From an uncultured Sphaerochaeta sp. (GTDB lineage: Bacteria; Spirochaetota; Spirochaetia; Sphaerochaetales; Sphaerochaetaceae): DNA of 64,000 nucleotides. The notes under the pieces were generated by a model, which saw only the letters and a program-made list of their open reading frames with translations, did no database searches and was not told the DNA's origin. Shown here in pieces: positions 42,894 to 52,397 of this stretch. Location: NCBI RefSeq assembly GCF_963677315.1, contig NZ_OY781939.1, positions 2,232,001-2,296,000 on the forward strand. Direction: 5' to 3'. Position 1 is the stretch's first letter, and every line of letters starts with the position of its first letter. The position numbers and the translations under genes are program-made.

Positions 42894-42911
42894 GGCCCCC
42901 AAACGGGGGCC
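42894..42911 (-). terminator. Terminator hairpin after pgi
   Basis: GGCCCCC-GTTT-GGGGGCC, a perfect 7-bp GC stem downstream of pgi on the minus strand. The following TGATTATTCTT is only moderately U-rich, so termination efficiency is uncertain. Confidence 0.65.
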
Positions 42912-42925
42912 GAAAAGGAAACGGA

Positions 42926-44497
42926 CTAGAGAAGGTCTGTGAAGGCCTTGAGGACCTCATCTCCTTCACATCCATTGAGCACCTTGGTTGCAAGTACCTT
43001 GCCCAACTGTACCCCTTCCTGGTCAAAGCTATTGAGATTCCAGACGAAGCCTTGGAACATTACCTTATTCTCATAGTGTGCCAACAAGGAGCCGAGGACT
43101 ACAGGATCAAGTTGTTTTGCATAGAGCAAGCTGCTTGGCCGGTTTCCACAGAACTGTTTGTTCGGATTTGCATCATCCTTTCCACGGGCGAAGGCAACTA
43201 TTTGAGCGACAAGATTGGCAATGAGCTTCTCTTGGCTGCTTGACCCTTCCACCAGGATGTCTTTCTCATATTGGGATGTAGAGAATCCGATGAACTGCAG
43301 GGGAACGATATCCGTCCCTTGGTGAAGCAGTTGGTAGAAGGAGTGCTGCCCATTGGTTCCTGGCTCCCCAAAGATAACCGGACCGGTGGGATAGGAGAGC
43401 TTTTCTCCATCTCTGTTTACGTGTTTTCCGTTGCTCTCCATGTCAAGCTGTTGCAGGTGAGCCGGGAAGCGACTCAATGCCTGTGAATAGGGCAGGATGG
43501 CAGTACTGGGATAGTGAAGTACATTACGCAGGTAGACGCCAAGGAGTGCATCAAGGAGCGCGGCATTCTCTGTGATCTTGGGCGAGCGAGCTGCCTTGTC
43601 GGCTTGGTGGGCACCATCGAGGAACAGCTTCATGGTTTCAAAACCATAAGCCAGAGAGAGAATGACGGCACCCACTGCACTGGTGGAACTGTACCTTCCT
43701 CCGATGTAGTCATCGATGAAGAAGGCATCGAGGACGGAGGATGAGGAGGCAAGGGGACTGCTCTTGCTGGTCACTGCAACCATATGATCGGAAGGATTGA
43801 TACCGTTGATGCCGCTCTTCTTGATGGCTTCAATGACCAAGTCCCTGTTGGTCAGGGTTTCGAGCGTTGTCCCACTCTTGGAAACCAAGATAAAGAGTGT
43901 ACGCTCCAGGTCCAGTTGATCGATTACAGCCTGTGCATCATCGGGGTCGACATTGCTGATGAACTGGGCGTTCATTTGCTCAATGCCTTCTTTGGTGCAC
44001 CAACCCTTCAATGCCAGATAGATGGCTCTTGGTCCCAGGTCGCTTCCCCCAATGCCTATCTGCACCACCGTGGTGAATCTTTTTCCTGTTGAACCGACGA
44101 TTTTGCCACTGCGAACTGCATCGGAAAAGGTCTTGATCCTGGAAAGCTGCTCTTCGTAGAATGCACCTTTGTCTTCACCATCTGCCTCTACCGTTTTTCC
44201 TACCTGACCACGTGTGAGATGGTGTAGTACGAGTCTTTTCTCCCCGGTATTCATGACTTCGCCATCAACGAGTGCTTGGTATTTCTCGGTAAGCTGGAGT
44301 TCGTCACTCAACTGTTGCAAAACCGATAGATGGTTTTCATCGATAGGCATTGCTGCATAGTTATACGTTAACTGTTCACTGGCTTTGACTTGGTAGGATT
44401 TGATGCGCTCTGGATGCAGGATTTGTGTCAGGTCACTTGCCTCCAGGTTCTTCAGCGCTTGGAATGAAGTACTTGTATCGAGATTCTTGTATGTCAT
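42926..44497 (-). CDS. pgi: Glucose-6-phosphate isomerase
   Basis: 523 residues. Motifs of the family: VVQIGIGGSDLGPRAIYLAL near residue 150, LFILVSKSGTTLETLTNRDLV, IGGRYSSTSAVGAV, and the late GEPGTNGQHSFYQLLHQGTD with the catalytic Glu and His. It interconverts glucose 6-phosphate and fructose 6-phosphate, upstream of the phosphofructokinase at 18830. GGAGCG lies 6-7 nt before the ATG. A hairpin separates it from argR. Confidence 0.95.
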   Translation of the reverse strand: MTYKNLDTSTSFQALKNLEASDLTQILHPERIKSYQVKASEQLTYNYAAMPIDENHLSVLQQLSDELQLTEKYQALVDGEVMNTGEKRLVLHHLTRGQVGKTVEADGEDKGAFYEEQLSRIKTFSDAVRSGKIVGSTGKRFTTVVQIGIGGSDLGPRAIYLALKGWCTKEGIEQMNAQFISNVDPDDAQAVIDQLDLERTLFILVSKSGTTLETLTNRDLVIEAIKKSGINGINPSDHMVAVTSKSSPLASSSSVLDAFFIDDYIGGRYSSTSAVGAVILSLAYGFETMKLFLDGAHQADKAARSPKITENAALLDALLGVYLRNVLHYPSTAILPYSQALSRFPAHLQQLDMESNGKHVNRDGEKLSYPTGPVIFGEPGTNGQHSFYQLLHQGTDIVPLQFIGFSTSQYEKDILVEGSSSQEKLIANLVAQIVAFARGKDDANPNKQFCGNRPSSLLYAKQLDPVVLGSLLAHYENKVMFQGFVWNLNSFDQEGVQLGKVLATKVLNGCEGDEVLKAFTDLL

Positions 44498-44523
44498 ATC
44501 TGTTCGCTCCTTATGGTAGATGA

Positions 44524-44552
44524 ACGCCCCTCCATTGTATGCGGAGGGGCGT
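44524..44552 (-). terminator. Perfect hairpin between argR and pgi
   Basis: ACGCCCCTCC (44552-44543 on the minus strand) pairs with GGAGGGGCGT (44533-44524), a perfect 10-bp stem 17 nt after argR. There is no T-run, so it may be a weak terminator or processing element. It lies just before the pgi ribosome binding site. Confidence 0.6.
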
Positions 44553-44569
44553 ATCTGAACAAGGTGTAA

Positions 44570-45040
44570 TTACTCTTCTATGTCGGGGATGCGTGTCTTG
44601 AAGCTCTCTTGCAGATCTTCCTTGGTCATCCCTTCGCGGAGGATGACAAAGATAGTGTCATCTCCAGCCAAGGTTCCAAGGATCTCAGGGATTGCCAACA
44701 CATCCAAGGCAATACCGACCGAATTGGCATGTCCCGGTCTGGTCTTGATAACGCCGAAGTTTCCTGAAAATTCGATGGACAGGATTCCTCTTCGCACATC
44801 TTGGATGTAGCTTTTCTCTGATTCACTGATCAGGTCATTTTCCGGCAAGCTATAGTAGTAGCCGGACCAACCATCGGAAATTTTTCCGACTTTGAGCATC
44901 TTCAAGTCGCGGGATAGTGTGGCCTGTGTGACTGTATATCCCTCGGTTTTCAGCATCTCCAGCAGCGTATCCTGGTTGTCGATCCTATTGTTCTTGATAA
45001 GTTCCTTGACGACCGCCAACCGGTTGTGTCGTTCCCTCAT
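44570..45040 (-). CDS. argR: Arginine repressor
   Basis: 156 residues. The N-terminal winged helix is RHNRLAVVKELIKNNRIDNQDTLLEMLKTEGYTVTQATLSRDLKMLKVGK. The C-terminal arginine-binding trimerisation part has RPGHANSVGIALDVLAIPEILGTLAGDDTIFVI, containing the family GTxAGDDT motif. It represses arginine biosynthesis or activates catabolism when arginine binds. GGAGA lies about 9 nt before the ATG. A partial ARG box lies 21 nt upstream, consistent with autoregulation. Confidence 0.93.
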   Translation of the reverse strand: MRERHNRLAVVKELIKNNRIDNQDTLLEMLKTEGYTVTQATLSRDLKMLKVGKISDGWSGYYYSLPENDLISESEKSYIQDVRRGILSIEFSGNFGVIKTRPGHANSVGIALDVLAIPEILGTLAGDDTIFVILREGMTKEDLQESFKTRIPDIEE

Positions 45041-45060
45041 GGTTTGGATTCTCCTGGAAT

Positions 45061-45074
45061 GGAATATTTATGCG
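45061..45074 (-). promoter_or_regulatory. Possible ARG box before argR
   Basis: GGAATATTTATGCG matches the 14-nt ARG-box core (TGAATWWWWATTCA) at 11 positions. It lies in the leader of argR. A TTGCAA-17-TATCTT promoter can be read upstream on the minus strand. Only one clear box is seen, so support is modest. Confidence 0.35.
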
Positions 45075-45203
45075 TTTTACACGAATAAAGATACAGTACT
45101 ATTGACTCCTTTGCAAGCTTCATGGCTTCTTTTTGTCGAACTCTTGACCGGCGACCTCGCTTATAGCATGCTACACAATAGTATGGAGTAAAGGGAGGAT
45201 TGT

Positions 45204-45755
45204 ATGACAATTGTCTATATCTTGATTGTATTGGTGCTTCTGCTTGCCCTCTATGGGATTAGTGTCTATAACCGGTATGTCCGACTTCGCAACCAGGCTG
45301 AAGAGGCAGAATCAGCGATTGATGCTCATCTGAAACAACGCTATGACTTGGTCCCCAACCTTGTGGAGACGGTTAAGGGGTATGCGAAGCATGAGGAAGA
45401 GACCTTTACAAAGGTTATCGAGGCCAGGAATATGGCGATGAATGCATCAGGGATGGTAGACAAGAATGAGGCTAATAATGCCTTCAGCTCCACCCTTAAA
45501 TCACTGTTTGCTCTCAGTGAGGCATATCCAGATCTGAAGGCTAACCAAGGCTTCCTGGATCTCCAAGCCCAGTTGCAGAAGATTGAAGAGCAGTTGTTGA
45601 GCGCCCGTAAGTATTACAATGCCATCATCAAGCAATTGAACACCATATGTGAGGTATTCCCTTCTTCAATCATCGCCTCGATGGCCCATTTCTCCAAGAA
45701 ACCCTATCTGGAAATCGAGGAGGAGGCCCGTTCTCGTGTAGAGGTGAAGTTTTAA
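45204..45755 (+). CDS. lemA: LemA family protein
   Basis: 183 residues. A single N-terminal membrane helix (TIVYILIVLVLLLALYGIS) precedes the helical LemA domain: VYNRYVRLRNQAEEAESAIDAHLKQRYDLVPNLVETVKGYAKHEEETFTKVIEARN, and KYYNAIIKQLNTICEVFPSSIIASM. LemA proteins face the outside or periplasm; their role is unclear. GGGAGG lies 6 nt before the ATG. It overlaps the next gene by 1 nt (TAATG), the usual LemA-DUF2207 pairing. Confidence 0.93.
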   Translation: MTIVYILIVLVLLLALYGISVYNRYVRLRNQAEEAESAIDAHLKQRYDLVPNLVETVKGYAKHEEETFTKVIEARNMAMNASGMVDKNEANNAFSSTLKSLFALSEAYPDLKANQGFLDLQAQLQKIEEQLLSARKYYNAIIKQLNTICEVFPSSIIASMAHFSKKPYLEIEEEARSRVEVKF

Positions 45756-47617
45756 TGGCAAAGAAAACACTCCTGATACTTTTTGTTCTTGTTCTAAGTC
45801 TTACCGTGTTGTATGCAGAGGACTATCAATTTGAGTCGTATGCATTGGAAGTTGATGTGAGGTTGGACAATAGCTATGCAATGCAGGAACACATTGTTGT
45901 CGATTTCTCATCTCCCCGGCATGGCATCTTCAGGGAAATACCGGTACTCTTTGGTCGGCAGAGAGTTAAGCTCACAGACCTTGAAGCCAATGTTCCGATC
46001 ATCAAGGATTCGGTTTCCTCTGGATATGCCACATTCCGTCTCGGCTCTGAGGACAGGACGGTTTCAGGTATCCAGGAGTACCAGATCAGGTATGACTACG
46101 CCATCGGCGATGACAGAAACGAAGAATATGATGAGTTCTATTACAATATTGTAGGGGTAGGGTGGCAAGCTCCCATTGAGCATGTCTCTTTTATGGTGAA
46201 CCTTCCCAAGCCTATTGACCCTTCCATGGTATTCCTCACCGGAGGGGTGTATGGTTCCACTGCACAACGTGGGAAATTTGTGATCAGTGCTGATGGAAAG
46301 ACCATCACAGGAGAGGCACAGGATCTTTACCCTGGAGAAGCGCTCACCCTGCGTGTGCAAATGGAGGAAGGGTACTACTCTGATGTGCGCCCATTTATTG
46401 ATTTCACCATCCCTGCCTCAATCATTGCCCTGCTGGTCGCACTTGCTGCCTCTGTACATGCCACGCTTCTCTTCCGCCGCTATGGCAAGGAGGAGCTCTT
46501 TATCCCAGTGGTTCGTTTCGACCCTCCCGATGATCTCTCGCCCATGCAAGTGGGATACTTGGCTGATGGGGTTGTGGATAACAAAGATCTTACCAGTATG
46601 ATTTTCTATTGGGCTGACCAAGGTTGCCTGACCATCAGCGAACTCGGCAAGAAGGAGTTTACCTTCACCAAGATCAAGGAGCCTGCCACCATCAAGGCGC
46701 ACGAGAAACACCTATTCTCTGCTTTGTTTGCCTGTGGTGATGGTACAGAAGTAACGCTCAAGCAGTTGGAGAAGAGCTCATTCAGTAAAGATCTTGAGAA
46801 GGCAAAGGCTGAAGTACGTGCCTATTTCAAGGGAGAGAGGGAACTCAAGGATGGCAAGGCGGAGAGAAAGCGCATTGCAGCCATGCTTTACGGCGCTCTT
46901 TCCGTGGTATTGATGGCGATTGCCTCTACCATTTCCTATATTGGCACTGAAACGGTGGTGTTCTTGGTTGTTGGGTTCTTCAGCCTTGGCACGTTTGCTT
47001 TGGTTGCCAGTCGCCTGGATGCCATCTGGGAAACTTCTTCCGCTTTCAAGAAGGGATTCAAGTTTTTCATCTTGGGTGTTTCGGCACTCTTTCTCTTCAC
47101 CTTCGCCTTTCTATTCATGAACCCGGTATTCGGACATGGAACATTTTACTCGCTCGTCATGGCGTTTTTCCTCGTGGCCTTTCCTGGGTATCTTGGCTTC
47201 CTTGCAATTGTAACGGGAAAACGTAGTGCATATGCACAGAAGAAGCTTGAGGAGATTGTGGGATATCGTGAGTTTATCAGCAAGGTGGAAATGGACAAGC
47301 TGAAAATGATGATCGACAGTGATCCTTCACTGTTCTACCACGTACTCAGCTATGCCGTCGTACTTGGACTGGAAGATGTCTGGGCAAAGAAGTTTGCGAA
47401 AATTGCGCTTGCAGAACCCCAGTGGTATGTTGGGAACCGGCCGATCAGAAATGCACTATTCTATAGTGCGCTGAGCCATAGGATGCATACCAGCGTTATG
47501 GAAAAAGCAGTATATGCCCAGGCGAAGAGTGGCTCCAGGTCCCCTGTTCGATCCTCCTTTGGATCGGGTGGATTCTCCGGTGGAGGTTTTGGCGGCGGAG
47601 GCGGTGGGGCATGGTAA
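45755..47617 (+). CDS. DUF2207 domain membrane protein
   Basis: 620 residues. A signal peptide (MAKKTLLILFVLVLSLTVLYA) precedes a beta-rich DUF2207 domain (YALEVDVRLDNSYAMQEHIVVDFS...HGIFREIPV), a membrane helix near residue 215, a cytosolic part, then two or three more helices. The C-terminus is SSFGSGGFSGGGFGGGGGGAW, the Gly-rich tail seen in LemA partners. Function unknown; the lemA pairing suggests one envelope complex. Confidence 0.88.
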   Translation: MAKKTLLILFVLVLSLTVLYAEDYQFESYALEVDVRLDNSYAMQEHIVVDFSSPRHGIFREIPVLFGRQRVKLTDLEANVPIIKDSVSSGYATFRLGSEDRTVSGIQEYQIRYDYAIGDDRNEEYDEFYYNIVGVGWQAPIEHVSFMVNLPKPIDPSMVFLTGGVYGSTAQRGKFVISADGKTITGEAQDLYPGEALTLRVQMEEGYYSDVRPFIDFTIPASIIALLVALAASVHATLLFRRYGKEELFIPVVRFDPPDDLSPMQVGYLADGVVDNKDLTSMIFYWADQGCLTISELGKKEFTFTKIKEPATIKAHEKHLFSALFACGDGTEVTLKQLEKSSFSKDLEKAKAEVRAYFKGERELKDGKAERKRIAAMLYGALSVVLMAIASTISYIGTETVVFLVVGFFSLGTFALVASRLDAIWETSSAFKKGFKFFILGVSALFLFTFAFLFMNPVFGHGTFYSLVMAFFLVAFPGYLGFLAIVTGKRSAYAQKKLEEIVGYREFISKVEMDKLKMMIDSDPSLFYHVLSYAVVLGLEDVWAKKFAKIALAEPQWYVGNRPIRNALFYSALSHRMHTSVMEKAVYAQAKSGSRSPVRSSFGSGGFSGGGFGGGGGGAW

Positions 47618-47844
47618 TCCCCCAGGAAATACAAAAGGGTTGGTATCGGCATTTCAAGGGTGGTTTGTACCAAGTGGTGGATACGGTCATAGAAAGTGAA
47701 TCGCTCTCCACCATGGTGCTCTACCGCCCTAAGGATAGCGATTACTTGTGGGTTCGCCCCTACCAGATGTTTATCTCTGAAGTGACACGGGAAGGGAAAA
47801 CCCATAAACGGTTCACGTATATCGGAGAGAGCCTGAGAGAATAA
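47611..47844 (+). CDS. DUF1653 domain protein
   Basis: 77 residues starting inside the DUF2207 stop (7-nt overlap). The core YRHFKGGLYQVVDTVIESESLSTMVLYRPKDSDYLWVRPYQMFISEV matches the DUF1653 pattern WYRHFKG...VYR...WVRP..MF. This domain has no firm function. A terminator follows. Confidence 0.88.
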   Translation: MVIPQEIQKGWYRHFKGGLYQVVDTVIESESLSTMVLYRPKDSDYLWVRPYQMFISEVTREGKTHKRFTYIGESLRE

Positions 47845-47868
47845 AAAACGGAGCCATCTTGGCTCCGT
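47843..47868. terminator. Bidirectional terminator between DUF1653 and RRM genes
   Basis: ACGGAGCCA (47848-47856) pairs perfectly with TGGCTCCGT (47860-47868). On the minus strand the stem is followed by a T-run (AAAAAA at 47843-47848 on the plus strand), so it ends the RRM gene well; on the plus strand T content is poor. Confidence 0.8.
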
Positions 47869-47895
47869 TCCCGTTACTGAATCATAGTGGTTGGT

Positions 47896-48174
47896 TTATT
47901 GGCGATAACTGCCGTGTGCCGGTCTGGGTTTTGCGATTGCTTCATTCACACGAAGGTTTCGCCCACCGAAATCCTTGCCATCCAGCTCGGAAATCGCAGC
48001 ATCGGCAGATGCATCCTCTTCCATTTCCACGAAGGCGAACCCTTTTGGGCGTCGGGTTTCGCGGTCAATGATGATATTGGCACTGAGTACAGTACCGTAC
48101 TGTGCGAACAGGTCCCGAAGTTCTTCTTCGGTTGTCCGGTAACTCATGTTTCCGACATAAATTTTCTTTGCCAT
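47896..48174 (-). CDS. RRM-domain RNA-binding protein
   Basis: 92 residues, a single RRM. RNP2 is KIYVGNMSY, RNP1 is RPKGFAFVEM. The C-terminal tail is short and basic (KPRPAHGSYRQ). Small bacterial RRM proteins bind RNA and are often cold-induced in cyanobacteria. GAAGGA lies about 8 nt before the ATG. The transcript would have a leader of about 150 nt with a hairpin close to the ribosome binding site. Confidence 0.9.
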   Translation of the reverse strand: MAKKIYVGNMSYRTTEEELRDLFAQYGTVLSANIIIDRETRRPKGFAFVEMEEDASADAAISELDGKDFGGRNLRVNEAIAKPRPAHGSYRQ

Positions 48175-48188
48175 TCAAAGCATCCTTC

Positions 48189-48203
48189 ACAGGCAGCGCC
48201 TGT
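48189..48203 (-). promoter_or_regulatory. Hairpin upstream of the RRM gene ribosome binding site
   Basis: ACAGGC-GCT-GCCTGT forms a 6-bp stem ending about 1 nt before GAAGGA on the minus strand, so it could affect ribosome access. It lies in a roughly 150-nt untranslated leader that also holds the palindrome GCACGCGTGC. Confidence 0.5.
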
Positions 48204-48329
48204 CATTCAATATTGCTTCATGTGGCGCAGTCTTTAACTCTTACCTGTCTGCGGGAGCGATTCAGTAACGCACGCGTGCGAACATTAGGAATTACGTATC
48301 AGCTGCAACACAAAAACGAAAGCAATCAA

Positions 48330-48358
48330 ACGGTATCACGGCCCATTTTGGCTGTCAA
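48330..48358 (-). promoter_or_regulatory. Promoter of the RRM gene
   Basis: On the minus strand TTGACA (48358-48353), 17 nt, TACCGT (48335-48330). The -35 is perfect and the -10 weak. It predicts transcription start near 48323. Confidence 0.55.
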
Positions 48359-48408
48359 TTATCACACTCACCCAAAAGCGTGAATTGCCCATGACAGCCG
48401 GTGGGTTC

Positions 48409-48437
48409 TTGCATTTATTGAACATTCTTAGCATGAT
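48409..48437 (+). promoter_or_regulatory. Promoter of the VTE5-like gene
   Basis: TTGCAT (48409-48414), 17 nt, CATGAT (48432-48437). ATG 48445 begins 8 nt after the last -10 base, so a leaderless transcript is predicted. This also selects ATG 48445 over earlier in-frame starts. Confidence 0.55.
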
Positions 48438-48444
48438 GTCGGTT

Positions 48445-49113
48445 ATGAATAGCAATTTACTCGGGTTGGCATTGTCTTTTCCCTTTTTAGCGCTCGTCAT
48501 CTTGGTAGGAATCCTTTTGAGGCGGTATGCTTCAGTATCCAGTGAGGCGATGCGAAAGTTTGTGCATATTGGTGTTTCGAATTGGTGGTTCATTGAAGTG
48601 AATTTCTTTACTTCACTATCCTATGCCCTTGTTGGCCCAATTCTCTTCATCATCCTAAACAGCTTGTTTACCTTCCTGAATTGGGGCAAAGCCCTTGGAA
48701 TGGATGACAAGAAACGAAATTATGGGCTGATTTACTTCCCCATCACGCTCCTGATCTTGGTTGTGTTGCAATATCAGGGGGTTGTTTCCAGCCTCGCGTG
48801 CAGCATTGCCGTGTTCGTCATGGGCTATGGTGATGGATTGGCTGCGCTGGTGGGTACTAAATGGGGGAAGAAAAAGTTACCGGTTCCCGGTAAGGTCAAG
48901 AGCTGGGCAGGTACGCTAACCATGGCTTCTGTCAGTAGCTTGGTCGCTCTCATTGGTTTGGCTTTTTTCACCACGCTCTCAGCCCCCGTTGTCCTTGGAA
49001 TCTCTCTGCTGATCGGACTTTCTGCTGCAGTGATGGAGGCAGTAACTCCTCTTGGTCTGGATAATATCACCGTACCATTTGTGGTAGTGCTCCTTCTTGG
49101 AGTGTTCTTATGA
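48445..49113 (+). CDS. CTP-dependent prenol kinase-like protein (VTE5/dolichol kinase family)
   Basis: 222 residues from ATG 48445; in-frame starts at 48385 (TTG) and 48433 lie upstream of the predicted transcript. Six to seven membrane helices. The family landmarks are AMRKFVHIGVSNWWFIE near the first third and MGYGDGLAALVGTKWGKKKLPVPGKVKSWAGTLTM, the cytosolic CTP-binding segment of phytol and dolichol kinases. These phosphorylate a prenol with CTP. It overlaps the DUF92 gene by 4 nt. Substrate (phytol-like, farnesol or geranylgeraniol) cannot be read from the sequence. Confidence 0.75.
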   Translation: MNSNLLGLALSFPFLALVILVGILLRRYASVSSEAMRKFVHIGVSNWWFIEVNFFTSLSYALVGPILFIILNSLFTFLNWGKALGMDDKKRNYGLIYFPITLLILVVLQYQGVVSSLACSIAVFVMGYGDGLAALVGTKWGKKKLPVPGKVKSWAGTLTMASVSSLVALIGLAFFTTLSAPVVLGISLLIGLSAAVMEAVTPLGLDNITVPFVVVLLLGVFL

Positions 49114-49988
49114 GTGAATACGCGAACCTGGTTCCCCCTAGTGGGTCACTGGCATCGCACTTCAATGCCTTCTTCTTCGCACTCCCTCCTGCCTTCTGGT
49201 TGTTGGTGGGTATCATGGCCGTGGTTGCAACAGCAAGTTATTTTGCCAAACAACTCACCCCTGGTGGAGCTGTGGCTGCTTTCTTGGTTGGGTTTGGCAC
49301 TACTTGGATTCTTGGTTTCGGTGCACTGGCAACCTTGTTGCTTTTCTTCCTTTCTGCGGGGGTATTGGGAAAGATTGCAAAGCGTGCACTGGCCTTTGAT
49401 GTGATGAAGATTCATAAGAAGGGTGGCAGGCGTGACGCTTCCCAGGTCTATGCCAATGGATTGATGGCATTGGTCAGTGCTCTGCTCTATGCCTTGAATC
49501 CTTCCATCCCCTTCTTGGTAATGTTTGGGGCTTCTGTAGGGGAGGCTGCAAGCGATACCTTCGCAAGTGAGGTCGGCATCCTCTCCAAAACCAAACCAGT
49601 TTCCATCATCACCGCTCGTCCCATGACTCCTGGTCTCAGTGGAGCTGTTAGTCCTCTGGGGCTTGCCAGTGGATTGTTGGGCGCAATACTGGTTGCTCTC
49701 TGTGTTTGGGGGTGTTTCCTGCCTATCACAGGGAAGAGTGCTCTCTATGTTTCAGTGATCGCATTAAGTTCCTTTTTTGGGTGTTTGCTCGATAGTGTGC
49801 TCGGTGCTACCGTCCAGGCTCACTACTATGATGAGGTGGGTGACCGCATTACCGAGCATGCAGTAGTGGATGGAAGAATCCTTCCACTTGAGAGAGGAAT
49901 TCGTTGGGTCGATAATGATGTGGTTAACCTGCTGAGCAATGTGGCCTCAGCCCTGTTTGGCATGTCACTTACCCTGATAATTGGGTAA
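49110..49988 (+). CDS. DUF92/VTE6-like membrane protein, putative prenyl-phosphate kinase
   Basis: 292 residues. Six or more helices, with the DUF92 segments KQLTPGGAVAAFLVGFGTTWILGFGALATLL, GRRDASQVYANGLMALVSALL, GEAASDTFASEVGILSKTKPVSIIT, and late GCLLDSVLGATVQAHY and RWVDNDVVNLLSN. In plants and cyanobacteria the DUF92 protein VTE6 phosphorylates phytyl phosphate to the diphosphate, acting after VTE5. Direct coupling (4-nt overlap) to a VTE5-like gene supports the same two-step route here. Confidence 0.8.
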   Translation: MSEYANLVPPSGSLASHFNAFFFALPPAFWLLVGIMAVVATASYFAKQLTPGGAVAAFLVGFGTTWILGFGALATLLLFFLSAGVLGKIAKRALAFDVMKIHKKGGRRDASQVYANGLMALVSALLYALNPSIPFLVMFGASVGEAASDTFASEVGILSKTKPVSIITARPMTPGLSGAVSPLGLASGLLGAILVALCVWGCFLPITGKSALYVSVIALSSFFGCLLDSVLGATVQAHYYDEVGDRITEHAVVDGRILPLERGIRWVDNDVVNLLSNVASALFGMSLTLIIG

Positions 49989-50002
49989 TCTGTATTTTTT
50001 AC

Positions 50003-50031
50003 TTGCTTCTCCGCATTTTTCTTTGTATTTT
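50003..50031 (+). promoter_or_regulatory. Promoter of groEL
   Basis: TTGCTT (50003-50008), 17 nt, TATTTT (50026-50031), leaving a leader of about 66 nt. No CIRCE inverted repeat is present in the leader. Confidence 0.5.
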
Positions 50032-50088
50032 ACATGTCGGTAGGCCTAAAGAGGTCTGCTATGTGTAATCGCACCACATATTCTTTAA

Positions 50089-51735
<1,647 letters not shown>

Positions 51736-51753
51736 TCCTGCGCACTGCAAAAG

Positions 51754-51778
51754 GGGTCGCTTTCCGGCGACCCTTTTT
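51754..51778 (+). terminator. Terminator after groEL
   Basis: GGGTCGC (51754-51760) pairs with GCGACCC (51767-51773), followed by five T. Confidence 0.9.
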
Positions 51779-51806
51779 GCCGTCTTATGGCTTCTGATAC
51801 TGAAAC

Positions 51807-51836
51807 TTGACTAGTGGATAGCGAACGTGCTACTTT
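51807..51836 (+). promoter_or_regulatory. Promoter of yajC-secDF
   Basis: TTGACT (51807-51812), 18 nt, TACTTT (51831-51836). The leader to ATG 51918 is about 75 nt and holds the terminator-like hairpin listed next. Confidence 0.55.
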
Positions 51837-51852
51837 AATCGATACTTGGAAA

Positions 51853-51897
51853 ATTGGATGCGAAGTTTTCTTCCGCCTCTTTTCTGCATCCGATTTT
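51853..51897 (+). other. Terminator-like hairpin in the yajC leader
   Basis: ATTGGATGC (51853-51861) pairs with GCATCCGAT (51886-51894), 9 bp with one G-U pair, then TTTT. It lies about 20 nt before the ribosome binding site, so it could attenuate yajC-secDF. The T-run is short, so support is weak. Confidence 0.35.
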
Positions 51898-51917
51898 ATG
51901 CAAAGTGAGGATTACCA

Positions 51918-52370
51918 ATGCTTTCATTGATTAGTGCTATGGCAGCCCCTGAAACGGCCGGCGCCGCAGGTTCAACCGGTTCGATGATGACGACCTTTGT
52001 TACGTTCGGTCTCATCATTGTTATCTTCTATTTCTTGATTATCCGTCCGCAAAAGAAGCGGGACAAGGAAACCAAGGAGATGCTCTCCTCTATTAAGAAA
52101 GGGGATAAGGTTGTCTCGATTGGTGGAATTCATGGAACCGTTGTTGCGGTGAAAGAGACTACCGTGGTGGTAAAGGTTGACGACAACACACGTATGGAGT
52201 TCTCCAGAAATGCTATCAGCAGCATCGTAAACAGAAAGGGCGATGGTGCAACTGCTTCCAGCAAGAAGAAGAGCAAAAAGGAAGAGCAGGTATCTGCTCC
52301 TGAGAAGAGTGTTGAGGCTCCCGTTGAGGAAGTCCCTGCTGAAGCTGAAGCTGAGAAGAAAGACAAATAA
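51918..52370 (+). CDS. yajC: Preprotein translocase subunit YajC
   Basis: 150 residues. A single membrane helix (MTTFVTFGLIIVIFYFLIIRPQKKRDKETKEM) is followed by the YajC domain SIKKGDKVVSIGGIHGTVVAVKETTVVVKVDDNTRMEFSRNAISSIV. The C-terminus is a long Lys/Glu/Ala-rich tail not found in short family members. It assists SecYEG with SecDF. GTGAGGA lies 6 nt before the ATG. Confidence 0.95.
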   Translation: MLSLISAMAAPETAGAAGSTGSMMTTFVTFGLIIVIFYFLIIRPQKKRDKETKEMLSSIKKGDKVVSIGGIHGTVVAVKETTVVVKVDDNTRMEFSRNAISSIVNRKGDGATASSKKKSKKEEQVSAPEKSVEAPVEEVPAEAEAEKKDK

Positions 52371-52397
52371 TTCTATAAAAGACATCTGGAGAGTATC

